Under the pieces are notes generated by a model. It saw only the letters and a program-made list of their open reading frames with translations. It was not told where the DNA came from and did not search any database. Below are positions 15,711 to 26,135 of a DNA stretch of 64,000 nucleotides, in pieces; within the stretch, counting starts at the first letter, position 1; every line of letters begins with the position of its first letter. The translations under genes were made by a program, and so were the position numbers. The stretch lies in assembly GCF_000527175.1 (NCBI RefSeq), contig NZ_AZUR01000001.1, positions 4,217,001-4,281,000 on the forward strand, written 5' to 3'. This DNA is from Pseudogulbenkiania sp. MAI-1. GTDB lineage: Bacteria > Pseudomonadota > Gammaproteobacteria > Burkholderiales > Chromobacteriaceae.

Positions 15711-16928
15711 TCACGCCCCGCGGTACATGTAGGCGCGCGACCACGCCAGGGTGGACGCATCCTGGCCGGCCTTCTGGCACAGCACCTGGAAGATCGACAC
15801 CTTGTCGGTGCGGAAGGCGTAAGCGCAGCCGGCGAGGTAGAGCCGCCAGATGCGCCAGATCTTGTCGTCCACCTCCTGGCGGATCGCCTCGCGCGCCGCC
15901 TCGAAGCGGCTGGCCCAGGCGCTGAGCGTGGCGGCGTAGTGGCGGCGCAGGTTCTCCGCGTCGATCGGTTCCAGCCCGCCTTCCTGCAGCGTGCGCAGCA
16001 CCAGCGAGATGTGCGGCAGCTCGCCGTGCGGGAACACGTATTTCTCGATGAACTCGCCGCCGCCACCGGCGGTGCCGTCGCTGGCGGGCGCGCTGGTGGT
16101 GATGCCGTGATTGAGTATCAGGCCGCCGTCGGCGAGCAGGTTGGCCAGCGCGGTGAAGTAGTCGACCAGGTTGGCGAGACCAACGTGCTCGAACATGCCG
16201 ACGCTGGTGATGCGGTCGAAGCGGCCGTCGACGTCGCGGTAGTCCTGCAGCCGGATCTCCACCTGGCCGTCCAGCCCTTCCTCGCGCACGCGGTGCAGGG
16301 CGTAGTCGTACTGCGCCTCGGACAGCGTGATGCCGACGCAGCGCGCGCCGAACTCGCGGGCCGCGATCCGTACCAGCGCACCCCAGCCGCAGCCGACGTC
16401 GAGCAGGGTGTGGCCGGGTTCGAGCCGGATCTTGGTCAGGATGTGGCGGATCTTGGCGCGTTGCGCCGCCTCCAGCGTTTCGTCGCCGCGCGCGAAGTAG
16501 GCGCAGGAATAGACCATGTCGCGGTCGAGCCACAGCGAGTAGAAGCGGTTGGACACGTTGTAATGGAAGCGGATCGCCTCGCGGTCGAGCTCGCGCGTGT
16601 GGTGCACGTGGCCGGGCTGGAAGCTGGCGGCCGGCTCCGGCTTGTCGGCCAGGGCGAAGGCGTAGCCCAGCTCGACGATGTCTTCCAGCGTGCCTTCCAG
16701 ATCGATCTCGCCCTCGACGTAGGCCGCCGCCAGATGGTCCACCGACGGCGACAGCAACAGCGGCAGCGATTTCCAGGAATGCACGCGGATGGTCAGCCTG
16801 GGCTCTTCGAACTCGCCTAGCGCCAGCGTCTGGCCGGACGGCAGCGCGACGGCGACCGGCAGGTTCAGGCGGTGGCGCTGTGACTTGACCCACGCTTCGA
16901 CGGGGGCGGTCAGGGTGTGTTCGAGCAT
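15711..16928 (-). CDS. cfa: Cyclopropane-fatty-acyl-phospholipid synthase
   Basis: Methylenates unsaturated acyl chains of membrane phospholipids using S-adenosylmethionine. The 405-residue protein has the N-terminal lipid-binding domain (about 1-115), then HYNVSNRFYSLWLDRDMVYSCAYF with the family's NxxFYxLWLD pattern, the SAM loop LLDVGCGWGAL, and MFEHVG. The C-terminal GxxEFIEKYVFPHGELP segment has the bicarbonate-site residues. Length is normal. It is monocistronic as far as seen, with an AT-richer upstream region (about 17000-17060). Confidence 0.95.
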   Translation of the reverse strand: MLEHTLTAPVEAWVKSQRHRLNLPVAVALPSGQTLALGEFEEPRLTIRVHSWKSLPLLLSPSVDHLAAAYVEGEIDLEGTLEDIVELGYAFALADKPEPAASFQPGHVHHTRELDREAIRFHYNVSNRFYSLWLDRDMVYSCAYFARGDETLEAAQRAKIRHILTKIRLEPGHTLLDVGCGWGALVRIAAREFGARCVGITLSEAQYDYALHRVREEGLDGQVEIRLQDYRDVDGRFDRITSVGMFEHVGLANLVDYFTALANLLADGGLILNHGITTSAPASDGTAGGGGEFIEKYVFPHGELPHISLVLRTLQEGGLEPIDAENLRRHYAATLSAWASRFEAAREAIRQEVDDKIWRIWRLYLAGCAYAFRTDKVSIFQVLCQKAGQDASTLAWSRAYMYRGA

Positions 16929-17155
16929 GCTGGTGTCCTCATTCCAATTTGCCTTGGGAAGCGGTGACTTCGCCGGCGGCGCTGCGTGGGACCGTGCACG
17001 AAACGGCTACGGCAAAGAGCCCGTGCTTTTTTCGTTTCCGATGCTTTTTGGAATGATATTGCGGGCATCCGGTTCCTTTCCGCAGCGGGACCGCTCATTG
17101 TTCAGCGTAGTGCGCTTTTGTGGGGCCTGCCATTGGGGGACGGCGGACGGGCAGC

Positions 17156-17177
17156 AAAAAGCCGCCCGAAGGCGGCC
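17156..17177 (-). terminator. Intrinsic terminator after the CorC/HlyC-type gene
   Basis: On the minus strand, a GCCGCC-TTCG-GGCGGC hairpin followed by TTTTT. It lies 25 bp after the stop of the gene at 17202-18524. Confidence 0.75.
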
Positions 17178-17201
17178 TGGGGGAGCGGGTGGTTGCCGGG
17201 T

Positions 17202-18524
17202 TCAGGGCGCCGGCATCTCCTCGTTCGCGGGCGGCGGCGTTTCCAGCCGGCTGACCATGACCTTGTCGACGCGGGTCTTGTCCATGTCCACCACCTCGAA
17301 GGCGAAGCCGTTCCATTCGAAGCGGTCGGCTGGCACCGGTACCCGGCCCAGCTGGAACATCACCACGCCGCCCAGGGTATGGATGTTGCCGGTATCCTCG
17401 CCCGGCAACAGGCTGTCGATGGCGAAGTGCTCGCGCAATTCGTCCGGCCCCACCATGCCGTCCACCAGCCAGCTATGCTCGTCGCGCTGGATGATCAGCT
17501 GCTCGTCTTCCTGCGGGCCGGCGGGCAGGCCGCCGACGATCGATTCCAGCACGTCGTGCAGCGTTACCATGCCTTCCAGCTCGCCGTATTCGTCCACCAC
17601 CAGCGCCATGTGGATGCGCGCGCGCTTGAACTGTTCCAACAGCTGCATCAGCGACACCGTGGCCGGGACGTAGAGCGGCGGGTGCATGCCGGCGGTGAAG
17701 TCGACGGCGCCGCCGGAGAGCAGGCGGTCGAGCAGGTGCTTGGAGTCGACGATGCCGATCAGCTGGTCCATGCCGCCCTTGCATACCGGGTAGCGCGAGT
17801 AGGGGTGGGATTGCAGCAGCTGGCAGTTGCTGGCGTGGTCGTCCTCGATGTCGAGCGAGACGATGTCCTTGCGCGGCGTCATGATCGACGCCACCTTGCG
17901 GTCGTCCAGCCGGAAGATGTTTTCCACCAGCTCCTGCTCGGCGCGGTCGAACACGCCTTCGTCGGCACCCTGTTCCATCAGCACGCGGATCTCCTCTTCG
18001 GTGATCGACGGCTCCTTGCTCTGGTTCGAGCCCATCAGGCGCAGCACGGCGTCGGTGGACAGGCTCAGCACGCGCACCAGCGGGGCGGTGGCGCGCGCCA
18101 GCAGCGTCATCGGGCGCGACACCAACGTCGCCAGCACTTCCGGGTTGTGCATGGCCAGCCGCTTGGGCACCAGTTCGCCGAAGATCAGCGACATCGTGGT
18201 GATGGTCAGCACCATCACGCCGACCGACAGCGGGGTGCTGTACGGCGCCACCAGCGGATACTGATTGAGCCAGGCGGCCAGACGCTGGGCGATGGCTTCT
18301 TCACCGAACACACCGGACATGATGCCGATCGAGGTGATGCCGATCTGGATGGTGGAGAGGAAGCGGGTGGGCTCGTCGGCCAGCTTGAGCGCGGCCTGCG
18401 CACCCTTGTTGCCGTCGTCGGCCCATTGTTGCAGGCGCACCTTGCGCGACGACACCAGCGCCAGCTCGGACATGGCGAACACGCCGTTGAGCAGGATCAG
18501 CAACAGTAATATGAATATGTCCAC
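17202..18524 (-). CDS. HlyC/CorC-family CNNM/CBS membrane protein
   Basis: A 440-residue membrane protein of the CNNM (DUF21) family with cytoplasmic CBS pair and CorC/HlyC domain, linked to magnesium or cobalt efflux and sometimes called hemolysin. About the first 190 residues hold the DUF21 membrane helices (starting DIFILLLLILLNGVFAMSELAL). The CBS pair follows near MTPRKDIVSLD and MALVVDEYGELEGMVTLHDVLE. The last 80 residues form the FAD-fold-like CorC domain (VGPDELREHF and on). Length is typical. Hemolysin activity is not implied. Confidence 0.9.
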   Translation of the reverse strand: MDIFILLLLILLNGVFAMSELALVSSRKVRLQQWADDGNKGAQAALKLADEPTRFLSTIQIGITSIGIMSGVFGEEAIAQRLAAWLNQYPLVAPYSTPLSVGVMVLTITTMSLIFGELVPKRLAMHNPEVLATLVSRPMTLLARATAPLVRVLSLSTDAVLRLMGSNQSKEPSITEEEIRVLMEQGADEGVFDRAEQELVENIFRLDDRKVASIMTPRKDIVSLDIEDDHASNCQLLQSHPYSRYPVCKGGMDQLIGIVDSKHLLDRLLSGGAVDFTAGMHPPLYVPATVSLMQLLEQFKRARIHMALVVDEYGELEGMVTLHDVLESIVGGLPAGPQEDEQLIIQRDEHSWLVDGMVGPDELREHFAIDSLLPGEDTGNIHTLGGVVMFQLGRVPVPADRFEWNGFAFEVVDMDKTRVDKVMVSRLETPPPANEEMPAP

Positions 18525-18705
18525 GTCGGGAAAAAAGAGTTGCGGAACTGCAAGCTTAGGGCAAGGCAGGCCCGCTGGGAAGCGGGCTGCTGCATTAGAG
18601 TTTGTTCAAGGTCTTTTTTCGACTGCGCTGGCCCAGTAAATGGCCAGATGCCAGGCGGACGGCGCAGACCTTAGTCATTCTAAGGTCAGGTCGTGGCTCT
18701 AGGGG

Positions 18706-19428
18706 TCAAAACAGCAACGATTGTTCGGCGGCGGGTGCCCACTCGACCACACCACGACCGGCCGCGGCGAGCCAGGCGTTGGCCTGCGAGAAGTGACGGC
18801 AGCCGTGAAAGCCGCGGCTGGCCGACAACGGCGAGGGGTGGGCGGCGCACAGCACCTTGTGGCGGTGCGTGTCGATGCGTTCCGCCTTGCCCTGCGCCCA
18901 GTTGCCCCACAGCAGGAACACGCAGCCGGGGTTCTGGGCGTTGACGGTGTCGATCAGCGCATCGCTGACCGTCTGCCAGCCCAGCCTGGCGTGGCTGCCG
19001 GCCTTGTCCGCCTCCACCGTCAGCACGCTGTTGAGCAGCAGCACGCCCTGCCGCGCCCAGTGGCTCAGGTCGCCCGAGGCGGGAAGGCCGGAGCCGAGGT
19101 CGGCGGCGAGCTCCTTGTAGATGTTGCGCAGGCTGGGCGGGATGCGCACGCCCGGCGGCACCGAAAAGGACAGCCCCATCGCCTCGCCGGCGCCGTGGTA
19201 GGGGTCCTGGCCGAGGATGACGACGCGCACGTCGGCCGGCGCGGCATAGCTCAGCGCGTGGAAGATCTGCTCGCGCGGCGGGTAGATCGTCTTGCCGGCG
19301 GCGCTGTCGTTGGCGAGGGTGCGGTCGATCTGGCTCAGCGCCTTGAAGCACGCGGGCTCCTTCAGCACCGCCTCCCAGGCAGGATGGACGCGGGCGAGGG
19401 CGGGGGCGAGATAGTCGAGTTGCGGCAT
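18706..19428 (-). CDS. ung: Uracil-DNA glycosylase
   Basis: Removes uracil from DNA. The 240-residue family 1 enzyme shows the water-activating loop GQDPYHG, LLLNSVLTVE, LLWGNWAQGK and the Leu-intercalation loop with catalytic His, HPSPLSASRGF. The ATG at 19428 fits the family N-terminus (WEAVLKEP soon after); the longer open frame upstream has no homology. It stands alone between the CorC-type gene and the rhodanese gene. Confidence 0.95.
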   Translation of the reverse strand: MPQLDYLAPALARVHPAWEAVLKEPACFKALSQIDRTLANDSAAGKTIYPPREQIFHALSYAAPADVRVVILGQDPYHGAGEAMGLSFSVPPGVRIPPSLRNIYKELAADLGSGLPASGDLSHWARQGVLLLNSVLTVEADKAGSHARLGWQTVSDALIDTVNAQNPGCVFLLWGNWAQGKAERIDTHRHKVLCAAHPSPLSASRGFHGCRHFSQANAWLAAAGRGVVEWAPAAEQSLLF

Positions 19429-19625
19429 GATGGATTTCTTGTTGTGGCAGGAATACCGGCGGTGTGACCGGTCAACAAAAAGGCCGTTCCCGCTTTGCGG
19501 CAGGAAAGGCCTTCGGGCTGCAGACAAAGTACCCTGTTCAGATTCTACCGGACCCGGCAAAGCCGGGCCGCTCCTGATCAGTTATTGAATCCGCAGCCTC
19601 CCTATTTACACGGCGTTGCGACGCC

Positions 19626-19952
19626 TCAGTAATGCGCCATGGTCGGATCGACGTCGCAGGCCCAGGCCTCGACGCCGCCTCTCAGGCTGATCACCGGCTC
19701 GAAGCCGGCATTGGCCAGGTAGAGACCGACCTGGAAACTGCGTACGCCGTGGTGGCAGACGGTGACGATGGGCTTGTCGTCCGGCAACTCGCTCATGCGC
19801 AGCGGGATCAGGTTCATCGGGATGTGCAGCGAACCGGGAATCCGGCACAGATTCACTTCCCACTCCTCGCGCACGTCCAGCAGCACCGGCTGCGCGGCGC
19901 TGGCGTCGGCCAGCCACTGCGCCAGTTCTCCGGCGCTGATTTCCTTGACCAT
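19626..19952 (-). CDS. Rhodanese-like sulfurtransferase
   Basis: A 108-residue single-domain rhodanese. The active-site loop is CHHGVRS with catalytic Cys (about residue 68), after the DVREEWEV strand and the HIPMNLIPLR segment typical of the class. Likely cytoplasmic, since no signal peptide is seen. Its ATG overlaps the stop of the methyltransferase gene upstream by one base, so the two are co-transcribed. The physiological sulfur acceptor is unknown. Confidence 0.9.
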   Translation of the reverse strand: MVKEISAGELAQWLADASAAQPVLLDVREEWEVNLCRIPGSLHIPMNLIPLRMSELPDDKPIVTVCHHGVRSFQVGLYLANAGFEPVISLRGGVEAWACDVDPTMAHY

Positions 19953-20611
19953 CAGAAGCTGAACCGTTCCGGCTCGACCGCCTCGGACTTGGCCAGGCGG
20001 CTGATACAGGTTTCGAACAGGCCGGTCTCGCGGAAGACGGTTTCGCTTTCGCGCTCGATCAGCTTGGCGGTCATCACCGGCTCGTCGCCGACCACCACGA
20101 TCAGGCGGCCGCCGATGGCCAGTTGTTGCTTCAGCGTTTCCGGCACCACCGGCAGCGAACCGCCGACCAGGATGGCGTCGAACGGTGCCTGGGCGGCGTA
20201 GCCCTCGATACCGTTGCCTTCGACCAGGGTGACGTTGGTGATGCCGGCTTTCTTCAGGTTCTTGGCGGCCATCTCCTTCATGGCCGGGTCGATGTCGACG
20301 CTGTAGACATGGCGCGACAGGCCGGCCAAGAGCGCGGTGACGTGGCCGCTGCCGGTGCCGATTTCCAGCACCTTGTCTTCCGGCTTCAGGCCGAGATCCT
20401 GCACCAGGCGGGCTTCCACTTTCGGCTGCAGCATCTTGTGGCCGTTCACCAGCGGCAGCTCGGTGTCGACGAAGGCCAGCGTGCGCTTGTCGGCCGGCAC
20501 GAAATCCTCACGTTTCACGTGAAACAGCAGATCGAGCACTTTGGGGTCAAGCACATCCCACGGACGAATTTGCTGTTCGACCAGGTTGAAGCGGGCATTC
20601 TCAAAATCCAT
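19952..20611 (-). CDS. Protein-L-isoaspartate O-methyltransferase family
   Basis: A 219-residue SAM methyltransferase of the Pcm family, which repairs isoaspartyl residues. The family landmarks are REDFVPADKR, the LVNGHKMLQPKVEARLVQ segment, SAM motif I VLEIGTGSGHVTALLA and the later DAILVGGSLP. The start at 20611 has GGAGTG upstream and fits homologues; an upstream ATG at 20641 is less likely. The gene contains a parS-like site in codons near residues 29-34. It leads a two-gene unit with the rhodanese. Confidence 0.88.
   Translation of the reverse strand: MDFENARFNLVEQQIRPWDVLDPKVLDLLFHVKREDFVPADKRTLAFVDTELPLVNGHKMLQPKVEARLVQDLGLKPEDKVLEIGTGSGHVTALLAGLSRHVYSVDIDPAMKEMAAKNLKKAGITNVTLVEGNGIEGYAAQAPFDAILVGGSLPVVPETLKQQLAIGGRLIVVVGDEPVMTAKLIERESETVFRETGLFETCISRLAKSEAVEPERFSF
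20511..20526. other. parS-like ParB-binding site 2
   Basis: CGTTTCACGTGAAACA, matching the parS consensus TGTTTCACGTGAAACA at 15 of 16 positions, inside the protein-isoaspartate methyltransferase gene. Placement inside a coding region is common for chromosomal parS. Confidence 0.8.
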
Positions 20612-20684
20612 CAGTTCACTCCGGAAGGGCTTTATCGACAATAACTTGCGATTATCCCATATTTACCGTACCTTCACAGCATCG

Positions 20685-20811
20685 CTAGGGGTCCTGCCCC
20701 CGTTTTTTGTGAACCGATCCGGCATGCGCGGTTGGTTTTTTACCGAAACACGGGGCGCTGGTGAGAAACACCCTTGGAACCTGACCCGGATAATACCGGC
20801 GTAGGGAAGCG
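20685..20811 (+). ncRNA. TPP riboswitch (THI element)
   Basis: The thiamine-pyrophosphate aptamer upstream of thiC. The conserved blocks are read in order: AGGGGTCC at the 5' side, GCTGGTGAGAAACACCCTTGGAACC, CTGACCCGGATAATACCGGC, and GTAGGGAAGC at the 3' side. About 100 bases separate it from the thiC ATG, enough for an expression platform. It should turn thiC off when TPP is plentiful. Confidence 0.93.
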
Positions 20812-20914
20812 TCTTGAATCGAGGTCCGGCTCCGCCGGCCTCCGCCTTTGGGCTTCACCGCTCGGCGCTCCGCTCCCTGCGCTGTTTCATCGACGCAACC
20901 ACGGAGACCGAACG

Positions 20915-22825
<1,911 letters not shown>

Positions 22826-22854
22826 GTCGGGGCCGGTTTATTACCGAATGGAAG

Positions 22855-22880
22855 CGGACCGCCGAGGCGGTCCGTTTTTT
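22855..22880 (+). terminator. Intrinsic terminator after thiC
   Basis: A 9-bp stem (CGGACCGCC with GGCGGTCCG) with a 2-base-plus loop and a run of six T residues, 30 bp after the thiC stop. Confidence 0.85.
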
Positions 22881-22971
22881 ATCGGTTTGCCGGCGATGAG
22901 GAAATCCAAGGCATCGGCCGACGGGAGGAGCCTTGGTAGCGGCTAATATGCAAGGGTAATCGGTGCTTGCA

Positions 22972-22994
22972 AATATATCGTAGTGCGATATATT
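22972..22994. promoter_or_regulatory. Palindromic operator candidate
   Basis: A perfect 9-bp inverted repeat, AATATATCG-TAGTG-CGATATATT, 36 bp upstream of the YIP1-like gene, in an AT-rich patch of GC-rich DNA. Symmetry and size suit a dimeric winged-helix repressor of the MarR or PadR type. A MarR gene lies two positions downstream and could be its ligand. Confidence 0.55.
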
Positions 22995-23029
22995 GAAAAG
23001 ACCACCGCCGCAAACCGAGGAGCATTGCC

Positions 23030-23593
23030 ATGAGTCTGCTTACCCCCGTCCGCATGATGGTGTCTTCGCAGGATGGCTGGGACGAACTGGCCAGGAGCCA
23101 TCCCTCCCTCGGCGCCAGCTTTGCCAAGGTGGTGCTGCCGGCATCGCTGCTGGGCAGCGCGATGATCCTCTACGCTGCGTACTTCCATGCCGACGTCTAC
23201 GCCCCGGCCGTGCCGTTCCGCCACTGGCTGTACATCGCCCTGCTGTTCCTGCTGGTGAGCTGGCTGTGCGTGTCCTTGATGGCCTACGTGATCCAGCATG
23301 CGGTGCGCAGCACCCGGCCGCTGGCGTACCGCGACTGCTACCGCCTGGCGGCGATCGCGCCGCTGCCGATCTGGCTTTCCGCCTTGACGCTGATGGTGCC
23401 GAGTCCGCTGTTCAACATGTTGGCGGGTGTAGCCGGCCTGTTCGCCTCGGCCGGGCTGATTCTCCATGGGCTCGATGCCTTGTTCGAGCACGATCACTGG
23501 GTCCGGACGCTGTCGGTCACTTACACGGTGTTTTCAGTCGGGGCGCTGGTGTGGGCGATGGTGATCGGGCTGTTGGTGCTGCCGCTGCTGTAG
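23030..23593 (+). CDS. YIP1-family membrane protein
   Basis: A 187-residue membrane protein with about five hydrophobic helices. The first part (PVRMMVSSQDGWDELARSHPS) and the spacing of helices fit bacterial YIP1-domain proteins, whose function in bacteria is not defined. GAGG precedes the ATG. It is followed 25 bp later by a MarR regulator and preceded by a palindromic operator candidate, so the pair may be self-regulated. Confidence 0.7.
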   Translation: MSLLTPVRMMVSSQDGWDELARSHPSLGASFAKVVLPASLLGSAMILYAAYFHADVYAPAVPFRHWLYIALLFLLVSWLCVSLMAYVIQHAVRSTRPLAYRDCYRLAAIAPLPIWLSALTLMVPSPLFNMLAGVAGLFASAGLILHGLDALFEHDHWVRTLSVTYTVFSVGALVWAMVIGLLVLPLL

Positions 23594-23618
23594 GGCGCGA
23601 GTAAGCCCGCTATCCGTC

Positions 23619-24074
23619 ATGCCATTACCTTCCTCATTAGCCAAACGCGATTTCGAGCGCCTGGCCGATTTCCGCTACCGCTTGCGCCAGTTTCTCCGCT
23701 TCAGCGAGGAACAGGCGCAGCAGCATGGCATCACGCCGCAGCAATACCTGCTGTTGCTGCAGCTGAGGGGCTACCCGGGACGGGACTGGGCTACCGTGGC
23801 CGAGCTGGCCGAACGGCTGCAGTCGCATCATCACAGCGTGGTCGGGCTGGTGTCGCGCTGCGAGGGGCAAGGGCTGGTGCAGCGCCGGCCGGGCCGGGAA
23901 GACCGCCGCTGCGTGGAGGTGAGCCTGTTGTCCAAAGGCGAGGAACTGGTCGAGAAGCTGGCCATGGCACATCGCGACGAACTGATCCTGCTCAAGCAGG
24001 TGGGCGGTCACCTGTCGCTGGATTTGCTGTTGCAGGCGCAGCAAGGCCTTGACGACGCTGCTGAAGCGGAGTGA
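23619..24074 (+). CDS. MarR-family transcriptional regulator
   Basis: A 151-residue winged-helix regulator. The recognition region is VAELAERLQSHHHSVVGLVSRCEGQGLVQRRPGREDRRCVEV split over about residues 63-105, including the family's DRR wing motif. The N- and C-terminal helices for dimerisation are present. It probably controls the adjacent YIP1-like gene through the 22972-22994 palindrome. The effector molecule is unknown. Confidence 0.85.
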   Translation: MPLPSSLAKRDFERLADFRYRLRQFLRFSEEQAQQHGITPQQYLLLLQLRGYPGRDWATVAELAERLQSHHHSVVGLVSRCEGQGLVQRRPGREDRRCVEVSLLSKGEELVEKLAMAHRDELILLKQVGGHLSLDLLLQAQQGLDDAAEAE

Positions 24075-24266
24075 ATAGCGGCTGCTTCCCCTTGCCGGCG
24101 CGGCGAACGGCCACGTATCGAGCGCCTGTCCGGCTCTCGTTTTGCTTTCCCAACCCTGCACCATTGCTCTTTTCCCAGTGGTTCCTGATTATCGGCAGCG
24201 AGTGGTTCTATCGGCAGGACAAGCCCTGCGGCATGCTGGGCCGATTATCCAGACCAGGAGCCTGCC

Positions 24267-24719
24267 GTGAGCGACGACATCCAGATCCGCGCCGTGAGCG
24301 CCGCCGACCATGATGCCTGGCTGCCCTTGTGGCGGGGTTACCAGGCGTTCTACCGCACCACCATTCCCGACGCCACCAGCGCCGTCACCTGGCAGCGGCT
24401 GCTCGACCCGCACGAGCCGATGGCCGGCTACCTGGCGTGGCAGGGTGGGGAAGCCGTCGGGCTGGTGCACACCATCTACCACCGTTCGTGCTGGACGGTC
24501 GGTAACTACTGCTACCTGCAGGATCTGTACGTGGCCGAGGGTCTGCGCGGCCGTGGCGTCGGGCGCCGGCTGATCGAACACGTCTACCGCCAGGCCGCGG
24601 CGGACGGCTGCTCGCGCGTGCATTGGCTGACGCACGAGAGCAACCGCGATGCGATGCAGCTCTACGACCGCATCGCCGAGCGGTCCGGCTTCGTGCAGTA
24701 CCGCCGTCTGTTCGGCTGA
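24267..24719 (+). CDS. GNAT-family N-acetyltransferase
   Basis: A 150-residue acetyl-CoA-dependent acetyltransferase. The acetyl-CoA pyrophosphate loop is visible as LRGRGVGRRLIEHVY (the R/Q-x-x-G-x-G/A motif), followed by VHWLTHESNRDAMQLYDRIAERSGFVQYRR, the C-terminal part of the fold. The GTG start at 24267 has CAGGAG six bases before it. The substrate is unknown. It stands alone. Confidence 0.88.
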   Translation: MSDDIQIRAVSAADHDAWLPLWRGYQAFYRTTIPDATSAVTWQRLLDPHEPMAGYLAWQGGEAVGLVHTIYHRSCWTVGNYCYLQDLYVAEGLRGRGVGRRLIEHVYRQAAADGCSRVHWLTHESNRDAMQLYDRIAERSGFVQYRRLFG

Positions 24720-24998
24720 GCGGGCAGGGAAGCCTGGCCGTCTCCGTGCGTGCGCATCTGCGCTTCTCCGCGTCGCTGCTTCGGCCGGGCCGATTTCGTC
24801 GCTATTCCCGCGTCGTCGCTGTGCACGGCGAGCTGGCTACTGGTCGGGCGCGCATTCTCGCCGTACGATGCGCGGCTGACTCGGCGAGCCGTGCGTTCCT
24901 CCTGCCGGCCGGTGGTGACGGAACTGCGGTAGGGTTCGACGGTCTGCTTCTGGCCGGCCCATCCCGAGCGCCGGTTTACTCAATAACGGAAAGAGACA

Positions 24999-25739
24999 AT
25001 GTTCAAGAAATTGCTGGCTTCGCTCGGCGTGGGCGGAGCCCAGGTAGATACTCAACTGGATAACCCACGGCTGCGCCCCGGCGATCTGCTGAGCGGCCGC
25101 GTGGTGGTGAAGGGTGGCAAGGCCGATCAGGACATCGAGAAAATCGACCTGTTGCTGATGACCGAAGCCGAATACGAATCCGGCGAGCACGAAGACCGCG
25201 TCGCCCAGCCGCTGGGCGCGGTGCGCGTGGCCGAACGCTTCACCATCCGTGCCGGCGAGGAGCGCCAGCTGCCGTTCCGCCTGCAGTTGCCGGCCGAGAC
25301 GCCGATCAACGCCCTGGCGCACCATGGCCGTCCGCTGCCGGTGTGGATCCACACCGACCTCGCCATCGACATCGCGCCGGATGCCAGCGACCGCGACCTG
25401 CTGGAAGTCCACCCCACGCCGCAAGTGGCCACGCTGCTGCAGGCCTTCGAACAGCTGGGCTGGGGGCTGTACAGTACCGACGTCGAGGTCGGCACGGCCC
25501 GCGTCGGCAACGTGACGAGCACGCTGGGCTGCTACCAGGAAATGGAATTGCGCCCGTTCGGCGGCCATCCCCGCCTGCAGGAAATCGAGCTGACCTTCCT
25601 GCCGGCCGGCGACAGCGTGCACGTGCTGATCGAGGTGGATGCGCGCTTCGGCGGCGATTTCTACCAGGCGTTGACGATGGGCCCCGGTTTCGCCGCGCAA
25701 GACTGGGTGGCCGAGCTGCGCACGCGCCTGGCCTTGTAA
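24999..25739 (+). CDS. Spo0M-like arrestin-fold protein
   Basis: A 246-residue protein of the SpoOM family (sporulation-control protein in Bacillus, but widespread in non-sporulating bacteria). The N-terminal MFKKLLASLGVGGAQVDTQLDN and the two beta-rich halves fit the arrestin-like fold. The C-terminal half contains PFGGHPRLQEIELTFLPA and DVEVGTARVGN. No catalytic motif. Its role in a Gram-negative cell is not established. It ends at a bidirectional terminator shared with the convergent lipoprotein gene. Confidence 0.85.
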   Translation: MFKKLLASLGVGGAQVDTQLDNPRLRPGDLLSGRVVVKGGKADQDIEKIDLLLMTEAEYESGEHEDRVAQPLGAVRVAERFTIRAGEERQLPFRLQLPAETPINALAHHGRPLPVWIHTDLAIDIAPDASDRDLLEVHPTPQVATLLQAFEQLGWGLYSTDVEVGTARVGNVTSTLGCYQEMELRPFGGHPRLQEIELTFLPAGDSVHVLIEVDARFGGDFYQALTMGPGFAAQDWVAELRTRLAL

Positions 25740-25771
25740 GACGCTTCCGCCCGGCCTGCGCGCCGGCAAGC

Positions 25772-25799
25772 AAAACGGCAGCCACCGGGCTGCCGTTTT
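25772..25799. terminator. Bidirectional terminator
   Basis: A 12-bp perfect stem (AAAACGGCAGCC with GGCTGCCGTTTT) with A and T tracts on both sides, lying between the convergent Spo0M-like and lipoprotein genes. Confidence 0.85.
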
Positions 25800-25814
25800 G
25801 CTTGAATAGCGAAC

Positions 25815-26120
25815 TTACTTGTCCTGCAGCGCCTTGACGGCTTCCTTCACCGTCGACGCCTGCTGCTTGAGTTCGTCCATCTGTTCCTTCAGCTCGGGGT
25901 CGAGGATCGCGGCGGCCTGCCCCACCTTGGCCGCCACTCCCAGCGCCGCGCTGGCCTGCTGCTTCAGCTGGCCGACCGGCGCGCTCGCTTCTTCCACCGT
26001 GGCATGCACCGCACCGATCGCCGCCGAGGCCGATTGCTGCAGCTTGGCGGTCTGTTCGTCGCTGCAGGCGGCGAGCCCCAGCGACAGGACGGTGACGAGG
26101 AGGAGGCAGGACTTGGGCAT
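25815..26120 (-). CDS. Small Ala-rich lipoprotein
   Basis: A 101-residue lipoprotein of unknown function. The lipobox LAAC places the lipidated residue at Cys19. The rest is an amphipathic helical protein rich in Ala, Gln and Lys (for example QLKQQASAALGVAAKVGQAA), likely a coiled coil in the periplasm. It lies 15 bp downstream of leuA on the same strand, but this is probably only positional. Confidence 0.7.
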   Translation of the reverse strand: MPKSCLLLVTVLSLGLAACSDEQTAKLQQSASAAIGAVHATVEEASAPVGQLKQQASAALGVAAKVGQAAAILDPELKEQMDELKQQASTVKEAVKALQDK

Positions 26121-26135
26121 GGGCGTTTCTCTGTG

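Noticed and set aside
17202..18524. Annotation as a hemolysin
   Set aside because: The HlyC/CorC name is historical; DUF21, CBS and CorC domains point to divalent-cation transport, not cytolysis.
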